From contig OY729430.1 in NCBI GenBank assembly GCA_963422415.1, positions 1,302,001 through 1,366,000 of the forward strand: 64,000 bases of DNA, written 5' to 3'. Shown one piece after another: positions 45,354 through 53,962 of the stretch (position 1 is its first letter; each line of letters starts with the position of its first letter). Source of the stretch: Bin34 sp963422415. Its GTDB lineage: Bacteria > Chloroflexota > Anaerolineae > Caldilineales > Caldilineaceae. The position numbers and the translations under genes are program-made. Under the pieces are notes generated by a model that was not told the origin of the DNA, ran no database searches, and saw nothing but the letters and a program-made list of their open reading frames with translations.

Positions 45354-45700
45354 ATTTCGCCCGCAATTCGTTCATCTTCGCTACCACCTCGTCTCACCTC
45401 TGCTCCGCCCCCCGGACCTGCGCCAAGACATCCTTGACACTCCTCACCTCTTCTCCAAGTCCGCCACATGCGTGAAGCGTTCCATGTCCTTGAAGATGCG
45501 GTACGCGTCAACGATCCCGTCAACGTGTTCTTGGTCAATGAAGTTCTGCACTCTGCCTTGGCGAAAATGCCCTTCCTGTGTCGCGTCCACGAACAACACC
45601 TTGCCGCGCCGCTCCATAGGCCTAGCCCGGTTCAGTGCGCAAATGGCAACCGGAGCGCTGGCTCCGAAGAAATGGAAGAAACAGACTTGTCGGCCCAATC
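45340..45700 (-). pseudogene. Remnant of a type I restriction-modification methylase (hsdM) 3' end
   Basis: The minus strand encodes FFGASAPVAICALNRARPMERRG, then KVLFVDATQEGHF, then RVQNFIDQEHVDGIVDAYRIF, then DMERFTHVADLE. This matches the C-terminal part of HsdM (typically FYGTGIPAxILVLNKxK...RKGKVLFIDAS...ILxxEHIEKIVxAYRxF). After TGA at 45444 a shifted frame ends with VAKMNELRAKYAKG, like the terminal helix of HsdM, at TAG 45340. The hicA start codon lies inside this tail. The N-terminal catalytic NPPF region is missing. Confidence 0.7.
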
Positions 45701-46501
45701 CTGCTTGAGATCAAGGAACTCCTGGTTGGTGAGATATTCGGAAGCCAGCGCATAGTCAACAGTGCCGAATTCAGGCGGTGTCCGTTGCGGATTCCCAGAA
45801 ATTCCAGACTATCCACTGGATCCCAAATGGGCTGCAATCTTGTATGCAATTCATGTTTTCCCAGGGAAATGGCCAAGGATTTGCTGCGGTCACACGCAAG
45901 CAGTTGTGCTGTGCACCTACGACATGGGATATGGACAAGAAAGAACGCTGTGGATAGGCGAAGACTGCCTCTGTCCTTGCAGTCAAGTCCCAAGGCGCCT
46001 TGCCCCGAGTCTTCTTGCTCTGCTCTGTCTACGAATTCTTGTCCGCCGATCGCGGCGGGCGGGCGGCGACAACGGTACACTCCAGCTTCCAAGGACTGTA
46101 TCGCGTTTTCTGTCTCGTCACGCGCGAGATGGAGGAATCGACTCGGCCAGACTGCGCAGTGGAATGATCGAGAACTCACGGGGCTGGCGTGATGGTTCTC
46201 AATTGCTCTTCTGCCCCATGGATTGCACATTCCCGATCCATTGGCGTGTCCCTGAATTCGTTGCAGGAGTGAAGGCCCTACTGGATCCCTTGCCTCGTTG
46301 GGTCATGGGCCTCTGGAGCAGTGTCTTGGGTGTGTCTCTAACAGAGACTTTCCATACCGTGGCCTTGCGCTGGGCAATTTTCTTGGGAAGCCATTACGGC
46401 CGGATCAAGATCAAGGTATATTCGCTTCTTCCATACCTAAGGACGACTTGGCTCCGTCTCTTGCCATATCGGGTCACAAGGTCCATACTTGGAGCTTCGT
46501 T
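45701..46501. other. Debris region upstream of pdxA
   Basis: No gene with convincing coding character. On the minus strand near 45720-45780 a short protein-like stretch (EFGTVDYALASEYLTNQEFLDL) may belong to another piece of the decayed restriction locus. A longer plus-strand frame that runs into pdxA is not protein-like before 46502. Confidence 0.4.
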
Positions 46502-47539
46502 ATGAACGCCAACCTTCCCACCATAGGCTTGCTGCTGGGAGATCCGAGCGGCATCGGCCCGGAAGTGGGAGCCAAGCTGCTGTCTCATCACGTGGATGGC
46601 CGAGCGCACTTGGTGGCAATGGCCGCCCCGGCGGTCTGGGCACGCGGACTGGCGCAGGCGGGCATTCCGGATCCGGCCTTGCCCATCCTGGACCATTGGG
46701 ACCGCTGGGAACGGAGCCCCGTTTCGCCAGTCCTGCGGTTCTTGCCTGATGACCTTGGAACCCTGCCGCACATGGCGCAGACCTCTCCGGAAGCGGGTCG
46801 CTATTGCCTGCAGAGTCTCCGGGAGGCAGTGGCGTTGGTACAGCAAGGTCGGCTGGACGGTTTTACGTACGCCCCCATGAACAAGCGCTCCCTGCAACTG
46901 GGCGGATCCATCTTTTCCGATGACATGGGACTGTTGAGCGACCTCTTTGCACTGGACCGGCCCGGCAGCGAGATCAATGTACTGGACACACTGTGCACTG
47001 CGCGCGTGACCTCTCATCTACCCTTGGCGGAAGTGCCGGGCCACATCACGGCGCCGGCGGTGCTGCAGGCCATTCAGAGACTGGATTTCGTGCTGGCCAC
47101 CATGGAAGCGCCGTGCCGCAAGTTGGCCGTGGCGGGCCTAAACCCTCATGCGGGGGAGGGAGGTCTCTTTGGAGACGAAGAGGTCGAGGTGTTGGAACCG
47201 GCAATAACCCAGGCGCAATCCCAAGGCTTCATGGTCACGGGGCCGGTCCCGCCCGATACCGTATTCGTGCGGGCCCGCAGAGGAGAGTTTGGCGGAGTGG
47301 TGACCATGTACCACGATCAGGGACAGATCGCCATGAAACTGCTGGGGTTCGAGAGCGGAGCCACCTTGGCCGCGGGATTGCCGGCGCCTGTGACTACCAC
47401 GGCCCACGGTACGGCCTTTGACATCGCCGGGACTGGACAGGCCGATCCCGGATCGCTGATTCAAGCCTTGGACATTTGCATCGCCCAAGCGGTCAAGACC
47501 ACGAAAGCCCGGACCCCCAAGGATCAGGTTGTGCCATAA
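46502..47539 (+). CDS. pdxA: PdxA-family 4-hydroxythreonine-4-phosphate dehydrogenase
   Basis: A 345-residue protein of the PdxA family. It shows the N-terminal GDPSGIGPEVGAKLL, the substrate/metal-binding NPHAGEGGLFGDEE (about 218-231), the MYHDQGQIAMKLLGF region and TTAHGTAFDIAGTGQADPGS at the C-terminus. PdxA oxidises 4-phosphohydroxy-threonine in vitamin B6 synthesis. The PdxA2 subgroup acts on threonate or erythronate 4-phosphates instead, and isolation from other pyridoxine genes leaves both possible. ATG 46502 is the start; the open frame 68 codons upstream is not protein-like. It is a housekeeping-type gene stranded between mobile and defence genes. Confidence 0.92.
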   Translation: MNANLPTIGLLLGDPSGIGPEVGAKLLSHHVDGRAHLVAMAAPAVWARGLAQAGIPDPALPILDHWDRWERSPVSPVLRFLPDDLGTLPHMAQTSPEAGRYCLQSLREAVALVQQGRLDGFTYAPMNKRSLQLGGSIFSDDMGLLSDLFALDRPGSEINVLDTLCTARVTSHLPLAEVPGHITAPAVLQAIQRLDFVLATMEAPCRKLAVAGLNPHAGEGGLFGDEEVEVLEPAITQAQSQGFMVTGPVPPDTVFVRARRGEFGGVVTMYHDQGQIAMKLLGFESGATLAAGLPAPVTTTAHGTAFDIAGTGQADPGSLIQALDICIAQAVKTTKARTPKDQVVP

Positions 47540-47628
47540 GCCCGGGACAATGACCGGCCACTCCACTGTTTCTGAAACCATGCATACGCGAAAGCGTCTA
47601 GTATCTTGGGCAAGAGCGAGGGACGGCA

Positions 47629-48564
47629 ATGTGCAGCAACGACGGTAACCCTACAGACGGCTTCGGGGAACAACAAGTGATCGGGGTCAGGGATGCCATC
47701 CACCAATACATGCATGATCTTGCGGCTCGCAATCTTTCCCGTTCCACCCTCCGCACCTACAGAGCCACTCTGGGTTCCTTCCAATCCTTTGCTTCGGCCA
47801 ATGGCATTGGACCATTGGCGGACATCACAGCCGATGTCATGCGAAATTGGCGGAATGCCCTGAACCAGCAGCCATCGACTCAAGTGCGCATGCTGACTCA
47901 AATCAAGGCCTTTTCCAATTATTTGGTGGAACGGGGCTGGATTGCCGTCAGTCCTGCACGGTCATTGAGACCGCCGTTGTATGAACGCAAACCCACGTTG
48001 CCTTTCGAAGTCAGCCAAATGAGAGAGATCCTGCGCGTCAGCAAACACCAACCGCCCGCTCATTCCCTTGTGTTGCTGATGCGATATTCAGGCTTGGCCA
48101 TCGGCGATGCCTGCACATTGCGAAAGGATGCCTTGGCTGATGATGGCATACTGTTTTTGCACAGAGCCAAAACCGGAGAACCCGTGACGGTTCCCTTGCC
48201 CGATTGCGTTATTCGGGCTTTGTCGGCATTCCCGAGCACATCGGCAGACCACTTCTTTTGGACGGGAGCATGCCAGTCCGAAACGGTTACGAAACGATGG
48301 GGGTATCGTCTGAAAAGGATATTTGCTCTTGCCAAGATAAGCGGCGCACGACCTCATCGCTTCCGCGACACCTTTGCCGTGGAATTGCTCAAGGCCGGCA
48401 CCTCAATGGAGGATGTAAGTGTGCTGCTGGGACACAGCAGCATCAAGATCACGGAGCAGTATTATGCCCCTTGGTGTCCAAGACGCCGGGAACGCCTCAA
48501 CAATATCGTAATGCGGGCATGGAGTCACGATCCGCTGCTGCCCGAATTGCACAGTCAAATTTGA
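47629..48564 (+). CDS. Tyrosine recombinase / integrase (XerC/D-like)
   Basis: A 311-residue site-specific recombinase. It has a SAM-like core-binding domain (about 20-105, with RNLSRSTLRTYRATLGSF) and a catalytic domain. The catalytic Arg is in MRYSGLAIGDACTL, H-x-x-R is in PHRFRDTFAVELL, the second conserved His is in LLGHSSIKITEQYY, and the nucleophile Tyr is at the end of that motif. All hallmark positions are present, so it should be active. It lies 70 bases before the DUF1156 gene and after pdxA, and is a candidate for the enzyme that inserted the restriction-like genes. I could not find paired attachment-site repeats by eye. Confidence 0.9.
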   Translation: MCSNDGNPTDGFGEQQVIGVRDAIHQYMHDLAARNLSRSTLRTYRATLGSFQSFASANGIGPLADITADVMRNWRNALNQQPSTQVRMLTQIKAFSNYLVERGWIAVSPARSLRPPLYERKPTLPFEVSQMREILRVSKHQPPAHSLVLLMRYSGLAIGDACTLRKDALADDGILFLHRAKTGEPVTVPLPDCVIRALSAFPSTSADHFFWTGACQSETVTKRWGYRLKRIFALAKISGARPHRFRDTFAVELLKAGTSMEDVSVLLGHSSIKITEQYYAPWCPRRRERLNNIVMRAWSHDPLLPELHSQI

Positions 48565-48633
48565 GACACATCGCCGAGTGAACTATTTCACAACGCGCTG
48601 CTGGATTCGTTCAGACACAGGAAGACTTGCCAT

Positions 48634-50988
48634 ATGGCCCATGTCCGCAAGAAACTCATAGAGACTGCCTTGCCCCTTGCCTCAATCAACGCGGCTTCGT
48701 CGCGCGAAAAATCCATCAGGCACGGTCATCCTTCCACCCTGCACCTCTGGTGGTCCCGCAAACCCTTGGCAACTTGTAGAGCCGTGCTGTTTGCTCAGGC
48801 AGTGGACGATCCCGCTTCATGGCCGGAACTGTTTCCCTCGGTGCGGGAGCAGGATATCGAACGCGAACGTCTCTTCCAGATCATGCAGGAACTGGTCGTA
48901 TGGGAAAACTCCAACGATGAAGGGGTGCTAGGTCGTGCCCGAACAGAGATCGTTCGATCCTTGGCGCGGACCCGCGGAGAGGCAGCGCCGGACTCGCCCC
49001 GGGCAGATTGCGAGTATCTGCAGCGACATGGGCCCGTAATTCGCGATCCGTTTTGCGGAGGCGGATCCATGATGCTGGAGGCCCAGCGGTTGGGCTTCCG
49101 CGCCAGCGGTTCCGATCTAAATCCGGTGGCGACACTGATCACCAAGGCTACATGCGAAATTCCCGGTCGTTTCGCAGGCCATGGCCCGGTATTTCCCGAG
49201 GCTGGCAAAGAATTCCAGGACGCCGGCAATGCAACCGGAGCCAAAGGTCTGGCGCAAGACATTCTGCTGTACGGAGATCGGGTGCGCACCCTAGCTTGGG
49301 AACGCATTGGACATCTGTATCCCAAGGTCAGGGTGAATGACCAAGAAGCGATTGCAAGGCCTGAACTGGAGCCATTGCAAGGACACGACTTGACTGTCAT
49401 TGCATTCTTGTGGGTGCGAACGGTTGCCAGTCCCGATCCTTCTCGAGGGGGCGCTCATGTGCCGCTGACAAGTTCTTTTCTGCTCAGCCGAAAAGCCAAC
49501 AAGGTTGCATGGTGTGAACCTCAAGTTCAGGGGGACGGCAAGACAATAGTCTACGCTGTGCGCACGGGGCAAGGGTCGGTCCCAGAAGGGACCGTAACGC
49601 GACAGGGCGGCCGCTGCCTGTTGTCGGGTGCGGCCATGCCCTTTCCCTACATCCGGGCCGAGGGACAGGCCGGTCGGCTGGGCCGCCGCCTGATGGCCAT
49701 CGTGGCCGCGGGGGCCCGCGGCCGGGTGTTTTTGGCGCCAACACCGGAAATGGAGAAGCTCGCCCAGCAGGCCCGGCCAACCTGGAAACCGGACGCGGTC
49801 ATGCCGGTCAAACACAGAGACTTTAAAGGCCCGCTATACGGAATGACATCTTTTGGCGACCTTTTCACCGATCGCCAGCTGGTGGCTCTGACCACCTTCA
49901 GCGACCTGATCGCCGAGACCCGGGAGGAGGTGATCCGGGATGCCTTGGCGGCGGGGATGTCCGGCCACCAAACGCCTCTCCACCAAGGGGGCAACGGGGC
50001 CGTGGCCTACGGCGACGCCATCGCCACCTATCTGGCCCTCGCCGTGGACAAGGCGGCTGACTTCTGGTCGTCGATTGCCTCTTGGGCCTCGAGCAGATCA
50101 ACAATGAGAAATACTTTTGCGCGCCAAGCAATTCCCATGATCTGGGATTTTGCAGAGACGAACCCCTTCAGTCATTCGACTGGAAACTGGCATCATTGTT
50201 GCAGATGGATAAGCAAGGTCGTAAGTCAGGTGCCAGCCTCTAGGGACACCGTAATATCTCAAGCCGATGCATCCAATCTGTCCAGTAGCGCTCGCGATGA
50301 AAATTTCGTGTTTGCCACTGATCCGCCCTATTTTGACAACATTGGATATGCCGACCTCTCCGATTACTTTTACGTATGGCTACGGCGTTCCCTGCGATCC
50401 ATCTGGCCGGACCTCTTCGCGACCATGCAGGTGCCGAAGACTGACGAAATCATCGCCTCGCCGCATCGACACGGGGGCCGACTTCAGGCACAGCAGTTCT
50501 TCATGGAAAGGATGCGTTCGGCTCTTGGCATCATGGCGGACAAGACAGAAGCCAAATACCCGTCTTCGATTTTCTATGCATACAAGCAAACCGAGACGGA
50601 ACGCAACGGTTCTCTGTCAACGGGATGGGCCAGCTTTTTGCAGGGAGCCGTAGATGCAGGGCTTGTCATTACAGGCACGTGGCCCATTCGCACTGAAATG
50701 TCAAATCGGTCAGTTGCAATAGACGCAAACGCCCTTACGTCTTCAGTGGTTCTTTCTTTTCGCATCAGAAGCAAAGATGCCATTGTTGCAACGCGAGGAC
50801 AGTTCGTCGCTGCTCTCAGAAAAGCCCTGAATAGTGCGGTTAAAACACTGCAAACCAGTGGCATTGCTCCGGTTGATCTGGCCCAGGCCGCCGTGGGGCA
50901 GGGCATGAGCGTGTTTACAAGGCAAACGCTCAATAAATTTAATCTTTTTGCTCCAAGCTACCGTCCCTGTCTGTTTGAACAATACTAA
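48634..50988 (+). CDS. DUF1156 adenine-specific DNA methylase, C-terminally shortened paralogue
   Basis: A 784-residue DUF1156 protein. The N-terminal DUF1156 domain reads EKSIRHGHPSTLHLWWSRKP. The methylase motifs DPFCGGGSMMLEAQRLG (motif I, about 140) and ATDPPYFDNIGYADLSDYFYVW (DPPY motif, about 565) are intact. It should transfer methyl groups from SAM to adenine N6. Compared with the 947-residue copy on the other strand, it diverges after AVGQGMSVFTR and ends 18 residues later, lacking about 160 C-terminal residues. Its TAA overlaps the other copy's stop by 4 bases, tail to tail. Two patches share near-identical DNA with that copy. Loss of the C-terminus may mean a partial duplicate or a recombination scar. 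Confidence 0.85.
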   Translation: MAHVRKKLIETALPLASINAASSREKSIRHGHPSTLHLWWSRKPLATCRAVLFAQAVDDPASWPELFPSVREQDIERERLFQIMQELVVWENSNDEGVLGRARTEIVRSLARTRGEAAPDSPRADCEYLQRHGPVIRDPFCGGGSMMLEAQRLGFRASGSDLNPVATLITKATCEIPGRFAGHGPVFPEAGKEFQDAGNATGAKGLAQDILLYGDRVRTLAWERIGHLYPKVRVNDQEAIARPELEPLQGHDLTVIAFLWVRTVASPDPSRGGAHVPLTSSFLLSRKANKVAWCEPQVQGDGKTIVYAVRTGQGSVPEGTVTRQGGRCLLSGAAMPFPYIRAEGQAGRLGRRLMAIVAAGARGRVFLAPTPEMEKLAQQARPTWKPDAVMPVKHRDFKGPLYGMTSFGDLFTDRQLVALTTFSDLIAETREEVIRDALAAGMSGHQTPLHQGGNGAVAYGDAIATYLALAVDKAADFWSSIASWASSRSTMRNTFARQAIPMIWDFAETNPFSHSTGNWHHCCRWISKVVSQVPASRDTVISQADASNLSSSARDENFVFATDPPYFDNIGYADLSDYFYVWLRRSLRSIWPDLFATMQVPKTDEIIASPHRHGGRLQAQQFFMERMRSALGIMADKTEAKYPSSIFYAYKQTETERNGSLSTGWASFLQGAVDAGLVITGTWPIRTEMSNRSVAIDANALTSSVVLSFRIRSKDAIVATRGQFVAALRKALNSAVKTLQTSGIAPVDLAQAAVGQGMSVFTRQTLNKFNLFAPSYRPCLFEQY
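49591..50060 (+). repeat. Left arm of inverted mosaic repeat in the DUF1156 gene
   Basis: Two near-identical patches with the opposite-strand DUF1156 gene: 49591-49794 matches 52680-52883, and 49858-50060 matches 52414-52616, with only a few base changes each. The 63 bases between them are clearly divergent in both genes although equal in length. Outside the patches the genes are similar in protein but much less so in DNA. Confidence 0.88.
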
Positions 50989-53828
50989 TCTGTAATTAGA
51001 GTTTGTTGCTCTCCTGTTCCAACTGAACTCATTCGATTTCGAATGCCTTCCCAAGAAGCAATAAGGCTATTGTAATCACGGCTGAGAACTGCCCATTGCT
51101 TGTGTTCGCAGATCCGGTACAACCTATAGGCGAGTTCCTTGATTGCAGAGACTTTTCTGTCCTCAATCAATGCCATGCTCGCTGCAACGGCGCTTTCTCC
51201 CTGTTCATTGTTCAGCCATATCATTCGATGTATGCATTTCCAGACAGGGTCGTCCGATTCCAATTCGCTGGATTCATCGGGCTTCAACAGACGTGCTTTC
51301 CCGCCTAGGGCGTATAACACTGATTCCTGCATACTTTCAATCTCAACATCTTTGGCAACACCTAGTTTTTCTGCTTCTCCGTAAGCTTGTTCATCGAATC
51401 CGAAACTTTCAAACCATGTCAGTGCAAATCGCGTATATGGGTCATACTCGACATCTTGAGTCGCCAAAGACTCGTCAAGTACAGAGTTGATGAGTTGAAG
51501 AGCCGTGCGTACCTGCATCCGAGAGTCATCAGTTTCCAGCACCGCCTTGTACCTTGTAAACACGCTCATGCCCTGCCCCACGGCGGCCTGGGCCAGATCA
51601 ACGGGAGCAATGCCACTGCTGCGCAAGGGTTGGAGAGAAGTTGGCAGTTCCTTTCGGAGAACTGACAGAAATTCTCCCCGAGTGGCACGGGGGGCAGAAT
51701 CGCTTCGACTACGACATACAAGCACTACTGAAGATGCCAAGGCATTTGCATTTGATGCGACTGGACGACTCGTTAATTCGGTGCGAATGGGCCACGTGCC
51801 GGTAATGACAAGCCCTGCCTCCACCATGGCTTGGAGAAAGCTTGCCCACCCGGTGGATACGATGCCATTGCGGTCTTTTTCCGTCTGTTTGTATGCGTAG
51901 AACAACGTGGACGGAAAAGCAGGATCTGTTGTCTGTGCAAGAACGGAAAGCATCTTTTTCATGCGTTCCATGAAGGCCTGCTGGGCATTTTCTAGTCCGC
52001 CGTGGCGATGAGGAGAAGCGATGATTTCGTCTTCCTTTGGCACCTGCATGGTCGCGAAGAGTTCAGGCCAAATTGATCTCAGGGAATGTCGCAGCCATAC
52101 GTAAAAGAAATCAGACAGATCTGCGTATCCAATGTTGTCAAAATAGGGTGGGTCAGTAGCGAAGGTGAATTTGCTTTCTGATATTTGATGGCGCGGCGCA
52201 GCAGCGTCCTCTTGCCTTACCGAAGTTCCTTGTTCTCCTGGTACAGCGCCTACAACCTTGCTTATCCATCTGCAGCAATGACTCCAGTTTCCCGAAGAGT
52301 GGCTGAAGGGGTTCGTCTCTGCGAAATCCCAGATCATGGGAATCGCTTGGCGTGCGAAAGTGTTTCTGATTTTCAATCCACTTGAATGCCAAGAACAAAT
52401 CGACGACCAATAATCAGCCGCCTTGTCCACGGCGAGAGCCAGGTAGGTGGCGATGGCGTCGCCGTAGGCCACGGCTCCGCTGCCCCCTTGGTGGAGAGGC
52501 GTTTGGTGGCCGGACATCCCCGCCGCCAAGGCATCCCGGATCACCTCCTCCCGGGTCTCGGCGATCAGGTCGCTGAAGGTGGTCAGAGCCACCAGCTGGC
52601 GGTCGGTGAAAAGGTCGCTGAACTGCAACATCCCGTATTCTTGAACTCGGAATCCGAGAGCTTTCTCAGGCATGGTACCGTCCGGTTTCCAGGTTGGCCG
52701 GGCCTGCTGGGCGAGCTTCTCCATTTCCGGTGTTGGCGCCAAAAACACCCGGCCGCGGGGGCCCGCGGCTACGATGGCCATCAGGCGGCGGCCCAGCCGA
52801 CCGGCCTGGCCCTCGGCCCGGATGTAGGGAAAGGGCATGGCCGCACCCGACAGCAGACAGCGGCCGCCCTGCCGTGTTACGGTTCCTTTCAACTGTCCCT
52901 TGGGGCCTGCAGTTCGCACTCTGAACCGATAAGCCTGTGCTTCATCGTACACCACAGGCTCTATCCACGCAGGCGATCCCTTCTTGGTGGACAGGTCAAA
53001 GGATCGGACCAAAGGAACATGATGGCCGTTCTTGGATGGATCCGGGCTTGCCACTGTCCGAGACCACAGCCAGGCAATTACCGTCAGCTCCTTGTCGACC
53101 AAGGGCCTGAGTTCCTCCCGATCCTGGGCCATTTCGGCCGTGATGCGGATATCGGGATACAAATGACCGATGCGGCGCCATGCCTCGGCGCGCATTCTGC
53201 TTGCATAATGCCCTATGTCGTCTGCCAATCCCCTTGTGCCGCTCCAGCCTTCCTGTCGTGCGGTGGGACGCTCTTTTCCGCCGCCCACCGGCGGTACATT
53301 AACGAAGCGCGCCGGGATCTCACATGTAGCCTTTGAAACCATGACAGCCACGGGGTTGAGATCGGATCCCGTGGCTGTCAAGCCCAGCCGTTGTGCTTCC
53401 AGGGGAATGGATCCGCCCCCGCAGAAAGGATCCCGTATGTGAGGGCCGTATTCCAGCAGAAAACGATTGACTTCCTTTTCTTCGATGGGAGGCGCGACGT
53501 TCCGGCCCCAGGCGATGCTGCGGGCGATTTCCCTTCTTGCTTCCTGGACAATGCCTTTTTCATGAGCGTTCTCCCAGTTGGAAATCCGCTCTGCAATGCC
53601 AAACAGTCTCTTGCGTTCCCTTTCCTGATCCTCGTCTGTTGGAAATTTCTCTGGCCAAGTGGACGGATCGTCAACCAGTTGGGCGAACAGCACGGCGCGA
53701 CATGACGCCAAGGGTCTGCGCGCCCACCACAGATGAAGGGTGGAAGGATGGCCGTGCCTGATGGATTTTTCGCGCTTGCTTTCCTTGTTGATGCCGTCGA
53801 GAGGCATGGCCACTTCTATAAGTTTCAA
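50985..53828 (-). CDS. DUF1156 adenine-specific DNA methylase, full length
   Basis: A 947-residue protein: DUF1156 domain (KREKSIRHGHPSTLHLWWARRP, about 20-41), methylase motif I DPFCGGGSIPLEAQRLG (about 137), and DPPY in FATDPPYFDNIGYADLSDFF (about 565). A C-terminal region of about 190 residues (YDPYTRFALTWFESFGFDEQ, ESAVAASMALIEDRKVSAIKELAYRLYRI) is absent from the paralogue. The start is probably TTG 53828. It is the third gene of an operon with a DUF499 ATPase and an SNF2 helicase, where it likely marks host DNA or acts as the modification part of a restriction-like defence. The downstream end meets the paralogue tail to tail. Confidence 0.88.
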   Translation of the reverse strand: MKLIEVAMPLDGINKESKREKSIRHGHPSTLHLWWARRPLASCRAVLFAQLVDDPSTWPEKFPTDEDQERERKRLFGIAERISNWENAHEKGIVQEARREIARSIAWGRNVAPPIEEKEVNRFLLEYGPHIRDPFCGGGSIPLEAQRLGLTATGSDLNPVAVMVSKATCEIPARFVNVPPVGGGKERPTARQEGWSGTRGLADDIGHYASRMRAEAWRRIGHLYPDIRITAEMAQDREELRPLVDKELTVIAWLWSRTVASPDPSKNGHHVPLVRSFDLSTKKGSPAWIEPVVYDEAQAYRFRVRTAGPKGQLKGTVTRQGGRCLLSGAAMPFPYIRAEGQAGRLGRRLMAIVAAGPRGRVFLAPTPEMEKLAQQARPTWKPDGTMPEKALGFRVQEYGMLQFSDLFTDRQLVALTTFSDLIAETREEVIRDALAAGMSGHQTPLHQGGSGAVAYGDAIATYLALAVDKAADYWSSICSWHSSGLKIRNTFARQAIPMIWDFAETNPFSHSSGNWSHCCRWISKVVGAVPGEQGTSVRQEDAAAPRHQISESKFTFATDPPYFDNIGYADLSDFFYVWLRHSLRSIWPELFATMQVPKEDEIIASPHRHGGLENAQQAFMERMKKMLSVLAQTTDPAFPSTLFYAYKQTEKDRNGIVSTGWASFLQAMVEAGLVITGTWPIRTELTSRPVASNANALASSVVLVCRSRSDSAPRATRGEFLSVLRKELPTSLQPLRSSGIAPVDLAQAAVGQGMSVFTRYKAVLETDDSRMQVRTALQLINSVLDESLATQDVEYDPYTRFALTWFESFGFDEQAYGEAEKLGVAKDVEIESMQESVLYALGGKARLLKPDESSELESDDPVWKCIHRMIWLNNEQGESAVAASMALIEDRKVSAIKELAYRLYRICEHKQWAVLSRDYNSLIASWEGIRNRMSSVGTGEQQTLITD
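52414..52883 (-). repeat. Right arm of inverted mosaic repeat in the DUF1156 gene
   Basis: Counterpart of the 49591-50060 arm in inverted orientation. It carries patches 52680-52883 and 52414-52616 with a divergent 63-base segment (52617-52679) between. The patches are more GC-rich at third positions than neighbouring coding DNA. Confidence 0.88.
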
Positions 53829-53943
53829 GATCTTAGCCCTCGTGTCGTTTCCATAAATGCCTGCGCCCGAAACGGAATATTCGGAAACACTTGGAAAAAT
53901 TCCATTGGATTTCCATCGCGCGGACAGTCCTGTGCAAAGCCAA

Positions 53944-53962
53944 ACGGTTTTGATAAAACCGT
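53944..53962 (-). terminator. Short hairpin between helicase and DUF1156 methylase genes
   Basis: ACGGTTTT (53944-53951) pairs with AAAACCGT (53955-53962) around a 3-base loop, directly at the helicase stop codon. On the minus strand the stem is followed by TTTGGCTTT. It could be a weak terminator or attenuator that lowers methylase expression relative to the helicase; the 133-base gap to the methylase start could also hold a separate promoter. Confidence 0.45.
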
